From positions 1-64,000 of the forward strand of contig CAOJNB010000004.1 in the NCBI GenBank assembly GCA_948439405.1: 64,000 bases of DNA, written 5' to 3'. Under the pieces are notes generated by a model that had not been told where the DNA came from, did not search any database, and worked only from the letters and a program-made list of their open reading frames with translations. This DNA is from an uncultured Coriobacteriaceae bacterium. Lineage in GTDB: Bacteria; Actinomycetota; Coriobacteriia; Coriobacteriales; Atopobiaceae. A program made the translations under genes and the position numbers. Every line of letters begins with the position of its first letter. Position 1 is the first letter of the stretch. Positions 8,583-18,116 of the stretch are shown here, piece by piece.

Positions 8583-9851
8583 GTGGCGCCCGAGCCCGCC
8601 TTCCGCCCGCTCCCCTACGGGGAGTGCCTCGCGCGCCTCGCCGCGATCCCGCGCGAGGGGACGAGCCCCAGGCTCGAGGCCACCTGCGAGATGCTCGACG
8701 AGGTGGGGCGCCCCGAGACCCTCTGCGACTTCCTGCAGGTCGCCGGTACGAACGGCAAGACGTCCACGGCGCGCTTCTGCGCCGCAATCCTGCGCGGCCG
8801 TGGGCTGCGCGTCGGGCTCTTCACCTCGCCGCACCTCGTGAGCCCCACCGAGCGCATGGAGGTCGACGGCGAGCCCGTCTCCGAGGCCGACTTCGCCCGG
8901 GCCGTCTCCGTCGCCCTCGCGGCGGCCGAGCACGTGAACGCGAACCGCGCGGCCGCGGGCCTCGAGCCCTACGACGTCACCGAGTTCGCGGTCCTCACCG
9001 TTGCCGCGACGCGGCTGTTCTGCGAGGCCGGCTGCGACGTCGCCGTGCTCGAGGTGGGGATGGGGGGCAGGTGGGACCCCACCACCGCCGTCGTGCCGCG
9101 GGTCTCGGCCGTCACCGGCATCGGGCTCGACCACACCCGGGTGCTCGGCGACACGCTCGAGCTGATCGCGGCCGAGAAGGCCGGCGTGATACGCCGCGGC
9201 GTCGCCTGCGTGCTCGGCCCGGGCGCCCTCGAGCCCGCCTCGGTCGCCGCCGTGATGCGCGCCCGCTGCGCCAAGCAGGGCGTCGTGGCCCGGGAGGTGG
9301 GGGAGGCCGACGTCGCCCGCGCGACCCCGCTGTGCGCCGGACGTCCCGCCTACCAGCGCGCCAACGTGGCCGTGGCCCTCGCCGTCTGCGAGGCCTATCT
9401 GGGGCGCCCGCTCGCGCCCGAGGAGGTCGCGGCCGACGTCGCGGTCTGCCCCACGCCGGGGCGCTTCGAGGAGCTGCGGCGCGACCCGCTCGTGCTCGTG
9501 GACGCCTCGCACAACCCCCAGGGCGTTGCCTCGTTCGTCGCGGCCTGCGCCGAGCGCTGGCCCGACCCCGCCGCCCGCCCGCTGCTGCTCGCGGCGATGC
9601 TCGCGGACAAGGACCACGCGGCGATGGCGCGGACCCTCGCCGGCGCCTTTCCGCGGGTGGCCGTGTGCGCGACCTCCTCGCCGCGCGCGCTGCCCGCCGC
9701 CGAGCTCGCCCGCGAGTTCGCCGCGGCCGGCCGCGCGCCCGAGCGCGCGTTCGGGACCGTCGCCGAGGCCGCCGAGGCCCTCGCGGGGGAATCGTATGCG
9801 GCCTGTGGTTCCGTGACCCTCGCCGGCGAGCTCGCGGCGCTGCTGCGCTAG
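8583..9851 (+). CDS. folC: folylpolyglutamate synthase / dihydrofolate synthase
   Basis: Mur-ligase-like enzyme that adds glutamate to dihydropteroate or to reduced folates. Evidence: the P-loop VAGTNGKTST (residues about 56-65), the folate loop FTSPHLVSPTERMEV, EVGMGGRWDPTTAV, ITGIGLDHTRVLGDTLELIA-type switch sequence, and DASHNPQG, which opens the C-terminal glutamate domain. The length of 422 residues is typical. It starts at GTG 8583, four bases after the folD stop, and ends the fhs operon, consistent with polyglutamylating the folates used by the three upstream enzymes. Confidence 0.94.
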   Translation: MAPEPAFRPLPYGECLARLAAIPREGTSPRLEATCEMLDEVGRPETLCDFLQVAGTNGKTSTARFCAAILRGRGLRVGLFTSPHLVSPTERMEVDGEPVSEADFARAVSVALAAAEHVNANRAAAGLEPYDVTEFAVLTVAATRLFCEAGCDVAVLEVGMGGRWDPTTAVVPRVSAVTGIGLDHTRVLGDTLELIAAEKAGVIRRGVACVLGPGALEPASVAAVMRARCAKQGVVAREVGEADVARATPLCAGRPAYQRANVAVALAVCEAYLGRPLAPEEVAADVAVCPTPGRFEELRRDPLVLVDASHNPQGVASFVAACAERWPDPAARPLLLAAMLADKDHAAMARTLAGAFPRVAVCATSSPRALPAAELAREFAAAGRAPERAFGTVAEAAEALAGESYAACGSVTLAGELAALLR

Positions 9852-9858
9852 GATGCTC

Positions 9859-9864
9859 TAGAAT
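9859..9864 (+). promoter_or_regulatory. -10 element (TAGAAT)
   Basis: TAGAAT lies 70 bases upstream of the zinc-ribbon membrane protein start at 9934, directly after the folC stop codon. No strong -35 is visible. Confidence 0.4.
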
Positions 9865-9933
9865 CGTGAGGGTCGCGTACGGGGCGCGTCGGGTCCCGTG
9901 CTTCGCGAGACACCGTAAGGAGCGTGGACGCCC

Positions 9934-10365
9934 ATGTCCGATCTGATCGGCCAACTCATCACGCCTGAGGTCCGCATGGTCCTCTACCTGCTCGTGGCCT
10001 ACGTCGTCATCCTCTACATCCTCTCGATCGTCTACGTGATCCGCGACGCCCAGCGCCGCGGCGCCGAGCCCTGGTGGCTGTGGGCGATCATCTCCGTGAT
10101 CCCGGGCATCGGGCTGCTGGCCTACGTGATCCTGCGCCCGAGCTCCTACCTCGTGGACCGCGAGGAGCAGGACCTCGACATCGCTCTGCGCGAGCACCAG
10201 CTCTCGCACTACGGGATCTGCCCGAAGTGCGGCACGCCGATCGACCGCGACTTCGTCGTGTGCCCCATCTGCAACACCCAGGTGCGCAACGTCTGCCCCA
10301 CCTGCCACCGCCCGCTCAACGCGGACTGGAAGGTGTGCCCGTACTGCCGCACCCACATCGCCTAG
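9934..10365 (+). CDS. membrane protein with C-terminal double zinc ribbon
   Basis: The 143-residue protein has two N-terminal membrane segments (residues about 15-37 and 48-68), the second with the WWLWAIISVIPGIG pattern of PLDc_N-like small membrane domains. A charged linker leads to two cytosolic zinc ribbons with eight cysteines at 96/99, 110/113, 121/124 and 135/138. Such proteins are common in actinobacteria but have no assigned function. It has its own -10 element and a strong terminator downstream, so it is probably a single-gene unit. The start ATG at 9934 follows GTAAGGAGCGTGG. Function unknown; topology is well supported. Confidence 0.85.
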   Translation: MSDLIGQLITPEVRMVLYLLVAYVVILYILSIVYVIRDAQRRGAEPWWLWAIISVIPGIGLLAYVILRPSSYLVDREEQDLDIALREHQLSHYGICPKCGTPIDRDFVVCPICNTQVRNVCPTCHRPLNADWKVCPYCRTHIA

Positions 10366-10391
10366 CTCCTCGGAGCGCACAGGAACGTTAC

Positions 10392-10418
10392 GGCCGGGGC
10401 CCCGCGGGGGCCCCGGCC
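10392..10418 (+). terminator. 12-bp GC hairpin after zinc-ribbon gene
   Basis: GGCCGGGGCCCC (10392-10403), loop GCG, then GGGGCCCCGGCC (10407-10418). It lies between two genes on the same strand, just before the ilvA -10 element. No T-run follows. Confidence 0.6.
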
Positions 10419-10430
10419 CCGTTCGCGGGG

Positions 10431-10436
10431 TAAGAT
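10431..10436 (+). promoter_or_regulatory. -10 element of threonine ammonia-lyase gene
   Basis: TAAGAT followed by GGG, 41 bases ahead of the chosen ATG. It comes directly after the upstream terminator hairpin, as expected for an independent transcription start. Confidence 0.45.
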
Positions 10437-10476
10437 GGGCCCCATGCGTGACGTCGCGGAGGAAAGGGAGGCGCGC

Positions 10477-11697
10477 ATGCCCGAGATGCTGACGCTGGAC
10501 GCGTTCGAGGAGGCGGCCGACCGGGTCGCCGAGGTGACCCTCGAGACCAAGCTCATCCAGAGCCCCTACTTCAGCGAGCAGACGGGCAACCGCGTCTTCC
10601 TGAAGCCGGAGAACCTCCAGCGCACCGGCGCCTACAAGATCCGCGGCGCCTACTACAAGGTCTCCACCCTCACGGACGAGGAGCGCGCCCGCGGGCTCGT
10701 GACGGCGTCCGCCGGCAACCACGCCCAGGGCGTCGCCACCGCGGCGCGCCTGCGCGGCTGCAAGGCCGTGATCGTGATGCCGGAGACCACCCCCTACCTC
10801 AAGGTGGAGCGCACCCGCGCCCTCGGCGCCGAGGTGGTGCTGCACGGCAACGTCTACGACGAGGCCTACGACCACGCCGTCGCGCTCGCCGAGGAGCACG
10901 GCTACACGATGGTGCACCCCTTCAACGACCTCGGCGTCGCCACGGGCCAGGGCACCATCGCGATGGAGATCGTGCGCGAGATGCCGCTCGTGGACTACAT
11001 CCTCGTCCCCGTGGGCGGCGGCGGGCTGGCCACGGGCGTCTCCACCCTCGCGAAGCTGCTCAACCCCAACATCAAGGTGATCGGCGTGGAGCCCGCCGGC
11101 GCGGCGAGCCTCACCGCGGCGCTCGAGGCGGGCCACCCGGTGCGCCTGCCGGCCGCCAACACCATCGCCGACGGCACGGCCGTGCTCGAGGTCGGCGACC
11201 GGGTCTACCCCTACCTCGCGGAGAACCTCGACGACGTCATCACGATCGAGGACGACGAGCTCATCGACGCCTTCCTCGACATGGTCGAGAACCACAAGAT
11301 GGTCGTGGAGAACTCGGGCCTGCTCACCGTGGCGGCCCTGCACCACCTGGGCTTCTCGGGCAGGCGCGTGGTGAGCATCCTGTCGGGCGGCAACATGGAC
11401 GTGATCACGATGAGCTCGGTGGTCCAGCACGGCCTGATGCGCCGCGACCGCGTCTTCACCCTCTCCGTGAAGCTCCCGGACCGCCCCGGCGAGCTCGTGC
11501 GCGTCGCGCAGACGATCGCCGAGGCCAACGGCAACGTCATCCGCCTCGACCACAACCAGTTCGTCTCCACGAACCGCAACGCCGCGGTGGAGCTCAAGGT
11601 CACCGTCGAGGCCTTCGGCACCGAGCACAAGCGCCAGATCCTCGCGGCGCTCGAGCGCGTCGGGCTCGAGCCGACCGTCGTCCAGACCCAGGTCTAG
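10477..11697 (+). CDS. ilvA: threonine ammonia-lyase with C-terminal ACT domain
   Basis: PLP fold-type II enzyme deaminating threonine to 2-oxobutanoate for isoleucine synthesis or catabolism. Visible features are LKPENLQRTGAYKIRGA with the PLP lysine, SAGNHAQGVA for phosphate contact, the glycine loop PVGGGGLATG and a short C-terminal ACT domain (KLPDRPGELVRVAQTIAEA, about 75 residues). A single ACT domain and 406 residues fit the IlvA1/TdcB-like short form rather than the ~510-residue E. coli IlvA. The start is set at ATG 10477, which has AAAGGGAGG upstream; an in-frame ATG at 10435 overlaps the -10 element and is unlikely. Confidence 0.92.
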   Translation: MPEMLTLDAFEEAADRVAEVTLETKLIQSPYFSEQTGNRVFLKPENLQRTGAYKIRGAYYKVSTLTDEERARGLVTASAGNHAQGVATAARLRGCKAVIVMPETTPYLKVERTRALGAEVVLHGNVYDEAYDHAVALAEEHGYTMVHPFNDLGVATGQGTIAMEIVREMPLVDYILVPVGGGGLATGVSTLAKLLNPNIKVIGVEPAGAASLTAALEAGHPVRLPAANTIADGTAVLEVGDRVYPYLAENLDDVITIEDDELIDAFLDMVENHKMVVENSGLLTVAALHHLGFSGRRVVSILSGGNMDVITMSSVVQHGLMRRDRVFTLSVKLPDRPGELVRVAQTIAEANGNVIRLDHNQFVSTNRNAAVELKVTVEAFGTEHKRQILAALERVGLEPTVVQTQV

Positions 11698-11723
11698 CGT
11701 CGCCCCCAGGCACCGGTCCCACG

Positions 11724-11753
11724 GGCGCCCCGCCGCATCCGCGGCGGGGCGCC
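11724..11753 (+). terminator. 13-bp perfect hairpin after ilvA
   Basis: GGCGCCCCGCCGC (11724-11736), loop ATCC, then GCGGCGGGGCGCC (11741-11753), followed after a few bases by a short GTTT. It is located 26 bases after the ilvA stop. Confidence 0.7.
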
Positions 11754-11797
11754 TCCCTGCGTTTCCTCCGCATGCCGCCGCCCGACGCATGGGGTGG

Positions 11798-11806
11798 TGC
11801 CATAAT
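11798..11806 (+). promoter_or_regulatory. extended -10 promoter of thrS
   Basis: TGC-CATAAT followed by GGG, 57 bases before the thrS ATG. The leader is too short for a T-box or another attenuator of the usual size. Confidence 0.5.
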
Positions 11807-11862
11807 GGGAAGGCTATCCGCAGCACCAGCACACCGGACCACCGGACGAAGGGGCCATCCCC

Positions 11863-13626
11863 ATGAAGATCATCGACAACGAGGGCAACGTCTCCGCCTG
11901 CGCGCCGGAGGAGGAGCTCCACGTCATCCGCCACAGCGCCGCCCACGTGCTCGCCCAGGCGATCAAGCGCCTGTACCCCGAGGCGCACTTCGCCTACGGG
12001 CCCGCGACCGACGCCGGCTTCTACTACGACGTGGACCTCGGCGACGCCACCATCTCCGAGGACGACCTGCCGGCCATCGAGGACGAGATGCGCCGCATCG
12101 TCAAGGAGAACCTGCGCTTCGAGACCTTCGAGCTGCCGCGCGACGAGGCGGTGGCCCTCATGGAGGAGCGCGGCGAGAAGTACAAGGTCGAGCACATCGG
12201 CGACCTCGCGCCCGACGCGCGCATCACCTTCTTCAGGCAGGGCGACTACGTCGACATGTGCGTCGGCCCGCACGTCACCTACACCAAGGCCCTCAAGGCC
12301 TTCAAGCTCACCGGAGTCTCGGGCGCCTACTGGAAGGCCGACAAGAACAACAAGATGCTCACCCGCGTGAACGGCACGGCGTTCGCCACGAAGGCCGAGC
12401 TCGACGAGCACCTGCGCATGCTCGAGGAGGCCAAGCTGCGCGACCACCGCAGAATAGGCCGCGAGATGGACCTGTTCATGATGCGCGACGAGGCGCCGGG
12501 CTTCCCGTTCTTCCTGCCCAACGGCATGGTGCTCAAGAACGCGCTGCTCGACTACTGGCGCGAGATCCACCACGCCGCCGGCTACGTCGAGATCTCCACG
12601 CCCATGATCATGAGCAAGGAGCTGTGGAAGACCTCCGGCCACTGGGACCACTACAAGGACAACATGTACTCCACCGTCATCGATGACGAGGAGTACTGCA
12701 TCAAGCCCATGAACTGCCCGGGCGGCGTGCTCGTCTACGCCTCCAAGCCCCACAGCTATCGCGAGCTGCCCATCCGTGCCGGCGAGATCGGCCTGGTGCA
12801 CCGCCACGAGCTGCGCGGCGCCCTGCACGGCCTGTTCCGCGTGCGCTGCTTTAACCAGGACGACGCCCACCTGTTTGTGCGTCCCGACCAGCTGACCGAC
12901 GAGATCGTGGGCGTGGTCAACCTCATCGACTCCGTGTACCAAAAGTTTGGCTTTAAGTACCACGTTGAGCTTTCCACCCGCCCCGAGGACTCCATGGGTT
13001 CGGACGAGGACTGGGCGCGCGCCGAGGAGGGCCTGCGCACCGCTCTGGAGAAGCTGGGCATGGACTACGAGGTCAACGAGGGCGACGGCGCCTTCTACGG
13101 CCCCAAGATCGACTTCCACCTGGAGGACTCGCTGGGCCGCACCTGGCAGTGCGGCACGGTGCAGCTCGACTTCCAGATGCCGCAGAACTTCGACCTCGAG
13201 TACGTGGACGCCGACGGCGAGCGCAAGCGGCCCATCATGCTGCACCGCGTGGCCTTCGGCTCCATCGAGCGCTTCATCGGCATCCTGATCGAGCACTACG
13301 CGGGCAAGTTCCCCACCTGGCTCGCGCCGCTCCAGGTCAAGGTCCTGCCGGTCTCGGAGAAGAGCCGCGACTACGCCCGCGAGGTGGGGGCTGCCCTCGA
13401 CGCCGCCGGCATCCGCGTCAAGGTGGACGACCGCGACGAGAAGATCGGCTACAAGATCCGCGAGGCGCGCTCGACCGACCGCGTGCCCTACATGCTGATC
13501 CTGGGCGAGCAGGAGCGCGACGGCGGCTACGTCTCCGTGCGCGACCGCACGAACGAGACGCACCAGAGCACGCTCGCGGACTTCGTCGCGAGCGTGCGCG
13601 CCGAGATCGACGAGCGCCGCGGCTAG
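11863..13626 (+). CDS. thrS: threonyl-tRNA synthetase lacking the N-terminal TGS domain
   Basis: Class II synthetase charging tRNA-Thr. The editing domain is present ([10 protein letters not shown], an HxxxH motif, and later [10 protein letters not shown]). The catalytic core has the zinc ligands in MNCPGG, QDDAHLF and [13 protein letters not shown], and the C-terminal anticodon-binding domain begins near [15 protein letters not shown]. At 587 residues it is about 60 shorter than E. coli ThrRS: the protein starts right at the editing domain, and the promoter is only 57 bases upstream, leaving no room for the usual TGS domain. Start ATG 11863 follows GAAGGGG. A patch at about 12757-13047 uses T-ending codons (TTT, GTT, CTT, CGT) otherwise almost absent here. 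Confidence 0.96.
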   Translation: MKIIDNEGNVSACAPEEELHVIRHSAAHVLAQAIKRLYPEAHFAYGPATDAGFYYDVDLGDATISEDDLPAIEDEMRRIVKENLRFETFELPRDEAVALMEERGEKYKVEHIGDLAPDARITFFRQGDYVDMCVGPHVTYTKALKAFKLTGVSGAYWKADKNNKMLTRVNGTAFATKAELDEHLRMLEEAKLRDHRRIGREMDLFMMRDEAPGFPFFLPNGMVLKNALLDYWREIHHAAGYVEISTPMIMSKELWKTSGHWDHYKDNMYSTVIDDEEYCIKPMNCPGGVLVYASKPHSYRELPIRAGEIGLVHRHELRGALHGLFRVRCFNQDDAHLFVRPDQLTDEIVGVVNLIDSVYQKFGFKYHVELSTRPEDSMGSDEDWARAEEGLRTALEKLGMDYEVNEGDGAFYGPKIDFHLEDSLGRTWQCGTVQLDFQMPQNFDLEYVDADGERKRPIMLHRVAFGSIERFIGILIEHYAGKFPTWLAPLQVKVLPVSEKSRDYAREVGAALDAAGIRVKVDDRDEKIGYKIREARSTDRVPYMLILGEQERDGGYVSVRDRTNETHQSTLADFVASVRAEIDERRG

Positions 13627-13635
13627 GGGCCGCGC

Positions 13636-14379
13636 GTGAGCGGCGCCTGCGGGCCTTCGGCGAGACTCGCCCGCGAGCTCGCGCTCGGGCGCGCGCGGGT
13701 CGTCCTCGCGTCCCGCGAGGAGGTCCTCGAGGCCTGCGGGGACGCGGAGCCCTACGAGCCGCTGGGCGGCGTCCCGGTGCGTGCCCGCGACGGGCGGGAG
13801 CGCGCGGCGGCCGCGCACGCCGCGGGGCGCCCGCTCGTCGCCGACAACGCCCGCGCCACGCTGGCGCTCTCCGCGCCCTGCCTGCGCGGGGCCGACGTCC
13901 ACCTCGAGCTCCTCGATGCGGTCCCGGCGGGGGAGGGGCTCGCGCTCGTGGGCCTCTCCCGCGAGCTCTCCGCCGACCCTCCCGCGGCGCTCGCCGCCCT
14001 CCTCGACGACGCCCCCGCGCCCGGCGCGGAGCGCCTCGCGGCCGTGGCCGCCGGCCTGGGCGACCTCGCGGCCTCCGTGCGCGCCGCCTCGGACGCGGCC
14101 CGCGTCGCCGCCGAGTACCTGCGCTGCCATCCCGCCGTCGCCGAGGCGCGCTACCCGGGACTCGCCTGCGACCCCTGCAACGCGGAGGCGCGCCGCGCGC
14201 TGCACCACGGCTTCGGCCCCCTCGTCGACGTCCGCCTCGCCCGCGACCCGGGCTCCGACGCGGACCTGGGGCCCCTCGTGCCCGCAGGCGGCGGCTGGCG
14301 GCGGCTCGCCTGCCGTCCCGGCGACGCCCTCGCGCTCGTGGGGGAGCTCGAGGGGGCGCTCGCGCCGCTTGCCTCGTAA
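13636..14379 (+). CDS. degenerate Cys/Met-metabolism PLP-fold protein (probable pseudoenzyme)
   Basis: The 247-residue product resembles cystathionine gamma-synthase/lyase enzymes but is about 130-150 residues shorter. [15 protein letters not shown] aligns with the VDNTFxSP.. segment holding the PLP-binding Asp, and [19 protein letters not shown] and [12 protein letters not shown] match C-domain motifs (VAxFLxxHPxVxxVxYPGL, GFGAMLSF). At the invariant catalytic lysine (HSxTKYLxGH), this protein reads [13 protein letters not shown], with no lysine. The N-terminal third of the fold is also missing. It cannot form the usual aldimine, so a structural or binding role, or slow decay, is likely. GTG 13636 lies 9 bases after thrS, so the two are co-transcribed. 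Confidence 0.72.
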   Translation: MSGACGPSARLARELALGRARVVLASREEVLEACGDAEPYEPLGGVPVRARDGRERAAAAHAAGRPLVADNARATLALSAPCLRGADVHLELLDAVPAGEGLALVGLSRELSADPPAALAALLDDAPAPGAERLAAVAAGLGDLAASVRAASDAARVAAEYLRCHPAVAEARYPGLACDPCNAEARRALHHGFGPLVDVRLARDPGSDADLGPLVPAGGGWRRLACRPGDALALVGELEGALAPLAS

Positions 14380-14419
14380 GGGGTTCGCCCGCACGCCCGC
14401 GGGAGGCGCCGCGGCGCGC

Positions 14420-14425
14420 TAGAAT
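14420..14425 (+). promoter_or_regulatory. -10 element of mntP-trp unit
   Basis: TAGAAT 48 bases before the mntP ATG. The short leader has no room for a yybP-ykoY manganese riboswitch. Confidence 0.4.
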
Positions 14426-14472
14426 CGGCTCCCATGCCCGATCCGGCCCGCGTCCCCGGGAGGGAGGAAGCG

Positions 14473-15048
14473 ATGGATCCCACGACGGCCTCCGCCGCGA
14501 TCGTCGAGGCGGTGCTCCTCGGCGTCGCCCTCGCGATGGACGCCATGGCGGTGACGCTCTCGAACTCGCTGTGCGAGCCGGACATGCCGCGCCCCAAGCG
14601 CCTCGCCATGCCCGTCGCCTTCGCCTGCTTCCAGACGCTCATGCCCGTGCTCGGCTACTGGGGCGGCACGCTCGTCGCGTCCCTCGTGGAGGCATACGCG
14701 GGCGTCGTCTCCCTCGCGGTCCTCGGCGTCGTGGGCGGCAGGATGGCCCTCGAGGCCCTCCGCGAGCTGCGGGAGCCCGAGCGCGCCTCCTGCGCGCGGC
14801 TCACCTGGCCCGCGATCCTGCTCGAGGCCGTCGCCACCTCCATCGACGCGCTCGTGGTGGGCGTCTCGCTCGCCGCGACCGGCGCCGACCTCGCCCTGAA
14901 CGCGGCGGCGATCGGCGTGACGACGCTCGCCTGCTGCCTCGCCGTGCTGCTCGCCGGCCGCGCCCTCGGGGAGCGCTTCGGGGCGCACGCGAAGGTGGTC
15001 GGCGGTATCATCCTCATCGTCATAGGTTTGCGGGCCTTCCTCTCCTGA
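14473..15048 (+). CDS. mntP: manganese efflux pump MntP
   Basis: Small polytopic membrane protein (191 residues, six predicted membrane helices) that exports Mn2+. The two DUF204 halves are visible: [19 protein letters not shown] and [19 protein letters not shown], each with the Asp that is conserved and functionally important in MntP, and the C-terminal [18 protein letters not shown]. The start is placed at ATG 14473, preceded by GGGAGGGAGGAAG; upstream in-frame ATG 14434 has no ribosome site. trpB follows after 41 bases containing a GC hairpin (15056-15077) that may modulate read-through. Confidence 0.9.
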   Translation: MDPTTASAAIVEAVLLGVALAMDAMAVTLSNSLCEPDMPRPKRLAMPVAFACFQTLMPVLGYWGGTLVASLVEAYAGVVSLAVLGVVGGRMALEALRELREPERASCARLTWPAILLEAVATSIDALVVGVSLAATGADLALNAAAIGVTTLACCLAVLLAGRALGERFGAHAKVVGGIILIVIGLRAFLS

Positions 15049-15055
15049 GCCGTCC

Positions 15056-15077
15056 GGCTCGGCGGGTCCGCCGGGCC
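15056..15077 (+). other. intercistronic hairpin before trpB
   Basis: GGCTCGGCGG pairs with CCGCCGGGCC (one G-T pair) around a GT loop, ending a few bases before the trpB ribosome site GAGGGAGGCAGG. It could slow or stop transcription between mntP and trpB, or influence trpB translation. No T-run. Confidence 0.45.
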
Positions 15078-15089
15078 GAGGGAGGCAGG

Positions 15090-16284
<1,195 letters not shown>

Positions 16285-16292
<8 letters not shown>

Positions 16293-17049
16293 GATCGCGC
16301 GCGCCTTCGCGCGCCCGGGCTCCAAGGCCCTCGCGACGTTTCTGACCTGCGGACACCCGGACGTCGAGACGACGCTCTCCCTCGTCGCGGCCGTGTCCGC
16401 CGCCGGCGCCGACGTCGTGGTGCTCGGCATCCCGTTCTCCGACCCCACGATCGAGGGCCCCGTCCTGCAGGCCGCCAACGTGCGCGCCTGCGAGGCCGGC
16501 GTGACGACCGCCGACGTCATCTCGTGCGCCCGCCGCGTCCGCGAGGCCAGCGAGGTGCCCCTCGTCGTGATGGGCTACGCCAACGTCGTCTACTCCTACG
16601 GGATCGCCCGCTTCGCCGCCGACGCGGCCGAGGCCGGCTGCGACGCCGTGATCGTCTCCGACGTCCCCTTCGAGGAGTCCGAGGAGTTCTCCGTGCCCCT
16701 CGGCGAGGCGGGCCTGCGCCTCGTGCCGTTCGTGGCCCCGTCCACGCGCGACCGCACGCCCGAGGTGCTCTCGGCCGCGGCCGACCTCGTGGTGTGCGAG
16801 GCCTTCGCGCCCGGTGCCGCCGAGCACCTGCCCGACATGGCCGCGCGCGTGCGCGCGGCCTGCGACGTCCCCTGCGTCGCGGGCCTCGACGACCCGACGC
16901 CCGAGGGGGCGGCCCGCGCCGCGGCCCTCTGCGACGGCGTGCTGGTGGAGACCGGCGTGATGCGGATCGTCTCCGAGCGCGGCCGCGAGGCGCTGCCCGC
17001 GGTGCGCGAGCACGTCGCCGCCCTGGCGGACGCCGTGCACGGGGCGTGA
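16285..17049 (+). CDS. tryptophan synthase alpha-like protein with ablated active site
   Basis: It is recognisably Trp[44 protein letters not shown] and VSDVPFEES. Key residues are changed by alignment with enteric TrpA. The catalytic Glu49 is Val46 ([11 protein letters not shown] instead of ALELGVPFSDP), Asp60 is Glu57 (SDPTIEGP), the loop SRxGVTG is replaced by CEAFAPG, QGFGI becomes AGLDDP, and the phosphate site GSA becomes ETG. Cleavage of indole-glycerol phosphate is therefore unlikely, while the TrpB-facing regions persist. A role as an allosteric TrpB partner for indole salvage is inference; Chlamydia trachomatis offers a known parallel. Overlaps trpB by 8 bases; 254 residues. Confidence 0.85.
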
Positions 17050-18116
17050 TGGCGATGACCGAGGTTCGCTTCGCGACCATCGGGACGAGCGCGATCTGCG
17101 AGCGCTTCCTGGACGCCGTCGCGGCCACCGAGGGGTGCCGCTACGTCGCCTGCCACTCGCGCGACAGGGCGCGCGCCGAGCGCTTCGGCGCCGCCCACGG
17201 CGCGACCCGCTTCTTCGACGACCTGGGCGAGCTGGCGCGCTGCGACGAGGTCGACGCCGTCTACGTCGCCTCGCCGAACGCGCTGCACGCGCCCCAGGCG
17301 CTCCCGCTTGCGCGGGCCGGCAGGCACCTGCTCGTCGAGAAGACGTTCGCCTCCAACGAGGCGGAGGCCCGCCCCGTCTTCGAGGCCGCCCGCGAGGCGG
17401 GCGTCGTCTGCCTGGAGGCCATGCGCAACCTGCACACGCCCGGCTTCGCCAACGTCGAGCGCCTCGTGGGCGAGCTCGGCGAGGTCACCCAGGCCACCTT
17501 CCGCTTCGGCAAGATCACCTCGCGCATCCGCCGCCTCGAGGCCGGCGAGCGCGTGAGCCAATTCGACCCGGAGCTCTCCGAGGGCGCCCTGATGGACATG
17601 GGCGTCTACGTGGTGGAGCCCGCGGTGGCGCTCTTCGGGCGCCCGCGCCGCGTGCTCGCGAGCGCCGTGACGCGCGAGGTACCCTGGGAGGCCCCCGAGG
17701 GCTTCCGCACGACGGACCTCTCGGGCGCCGTGGTGCTCGACTACGGCGACAAGCTGGTAGACCTCAACTACAGCAAGGTCGCCGACGACCTGCTCGCCTC
17801 GCAGGTCGCGGGCAGGAGGGGCAGCCTCGTCTGGACCGAGCCGGGGGCACCGGCCGACGTGACGCTGCACCTGTGGAGCGACCGCCCGATGATCTACGGC
17901 AACGTGGACGCGGGGGAGAACCAGGTGGTCGAGGCCGACGTCCCCGAGAACGACATGCGCTGCGAGCTCGAGCTGTTCCTGGCCGCGGTGCGCGGCGAGG
18001 AGGACGCCCTCCGGCGCGTCGCGACCTGCGAGCGGGTCACGCTCGACTCGCTGGCCGTGATGGACGAGGTGCGCCGGCAGGTCGGCGTGCGCTTCCCGGC
18101 CGACCGGGACGGCTAG
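17049..18116 (+). CDS. Gfo/Idh/MocA-family oxidoreductase
   Basis: NAD(P)-dependent dehydrogenase of the glucose-fructose oxidoreductase family, 355 residues. The Rossmann start is TEVRFATIGTSAICERFLDA, the motif after the cofactor domain is LLVEKTFASN (normally EKP), and the C-terminal sheet domain begins near VTQATFRFGKI, with LMDMGVYVVEPA in the position of the family's D-xGxH motif; the histidine is not kept. Substrate cannot be told; relatives in Firmicutes are usually sugar or inositol dehydrogenases. Its ATG overlaps the trpA-like stop as TGATG, so translation is coupled, an unexpected association with tryptophan genes. Its stop shares CTAG with the convergent ABC ATPase gene. Confidence 0.88.
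   Translation: MAMTEVRFATIGTSAICERFLDAVAATEGCRYVACHSRDRARAERFGAAHGATRFFDDLGELARCDEVDAVYVASPNALHAPQALPLARAGRHLLVEKTFASNEAEARPVFEAAREAGVVCLEAMRNLHTPGFANVERLVGELGEVTQATFRFGKITSRIRRLEAGERVSQFDPELSEGALMDMGVYVVEPAVALFGRPRRVLASAVTREVPWEAPEGFRTTDLSGAVVLDYGDKLVDLNYSKVADDLLASQVAGRRGSLVWTEPGAPADVTLHLWSDRPMIYGNVDAGENQVVEADVPENDMRCELELFLAAVRGEEDALRRVATCERVTLDSLAVMDEVRRQVGVRFPADRDG

Noticed and set aside
11754-11862. Possible T-box or other riboswitch ahead of thrS
   Set aside because: Only about 57 bases separate the -10 element from the ATG, and no T-box specifier or conserved bulge sequence is seen.
9112-14394. A 1760-codon minus-strand frame across folC-ilvA-thrS
   Set aside because: Shadow of well-identified forward genes; low-complexity composition and no start context.
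14380-14472. Manganese riboswitch (yybP-ykoY) ahead of mntP
   Set aside because: The leader after the -10 is about 40 bases, far too short for that structure.
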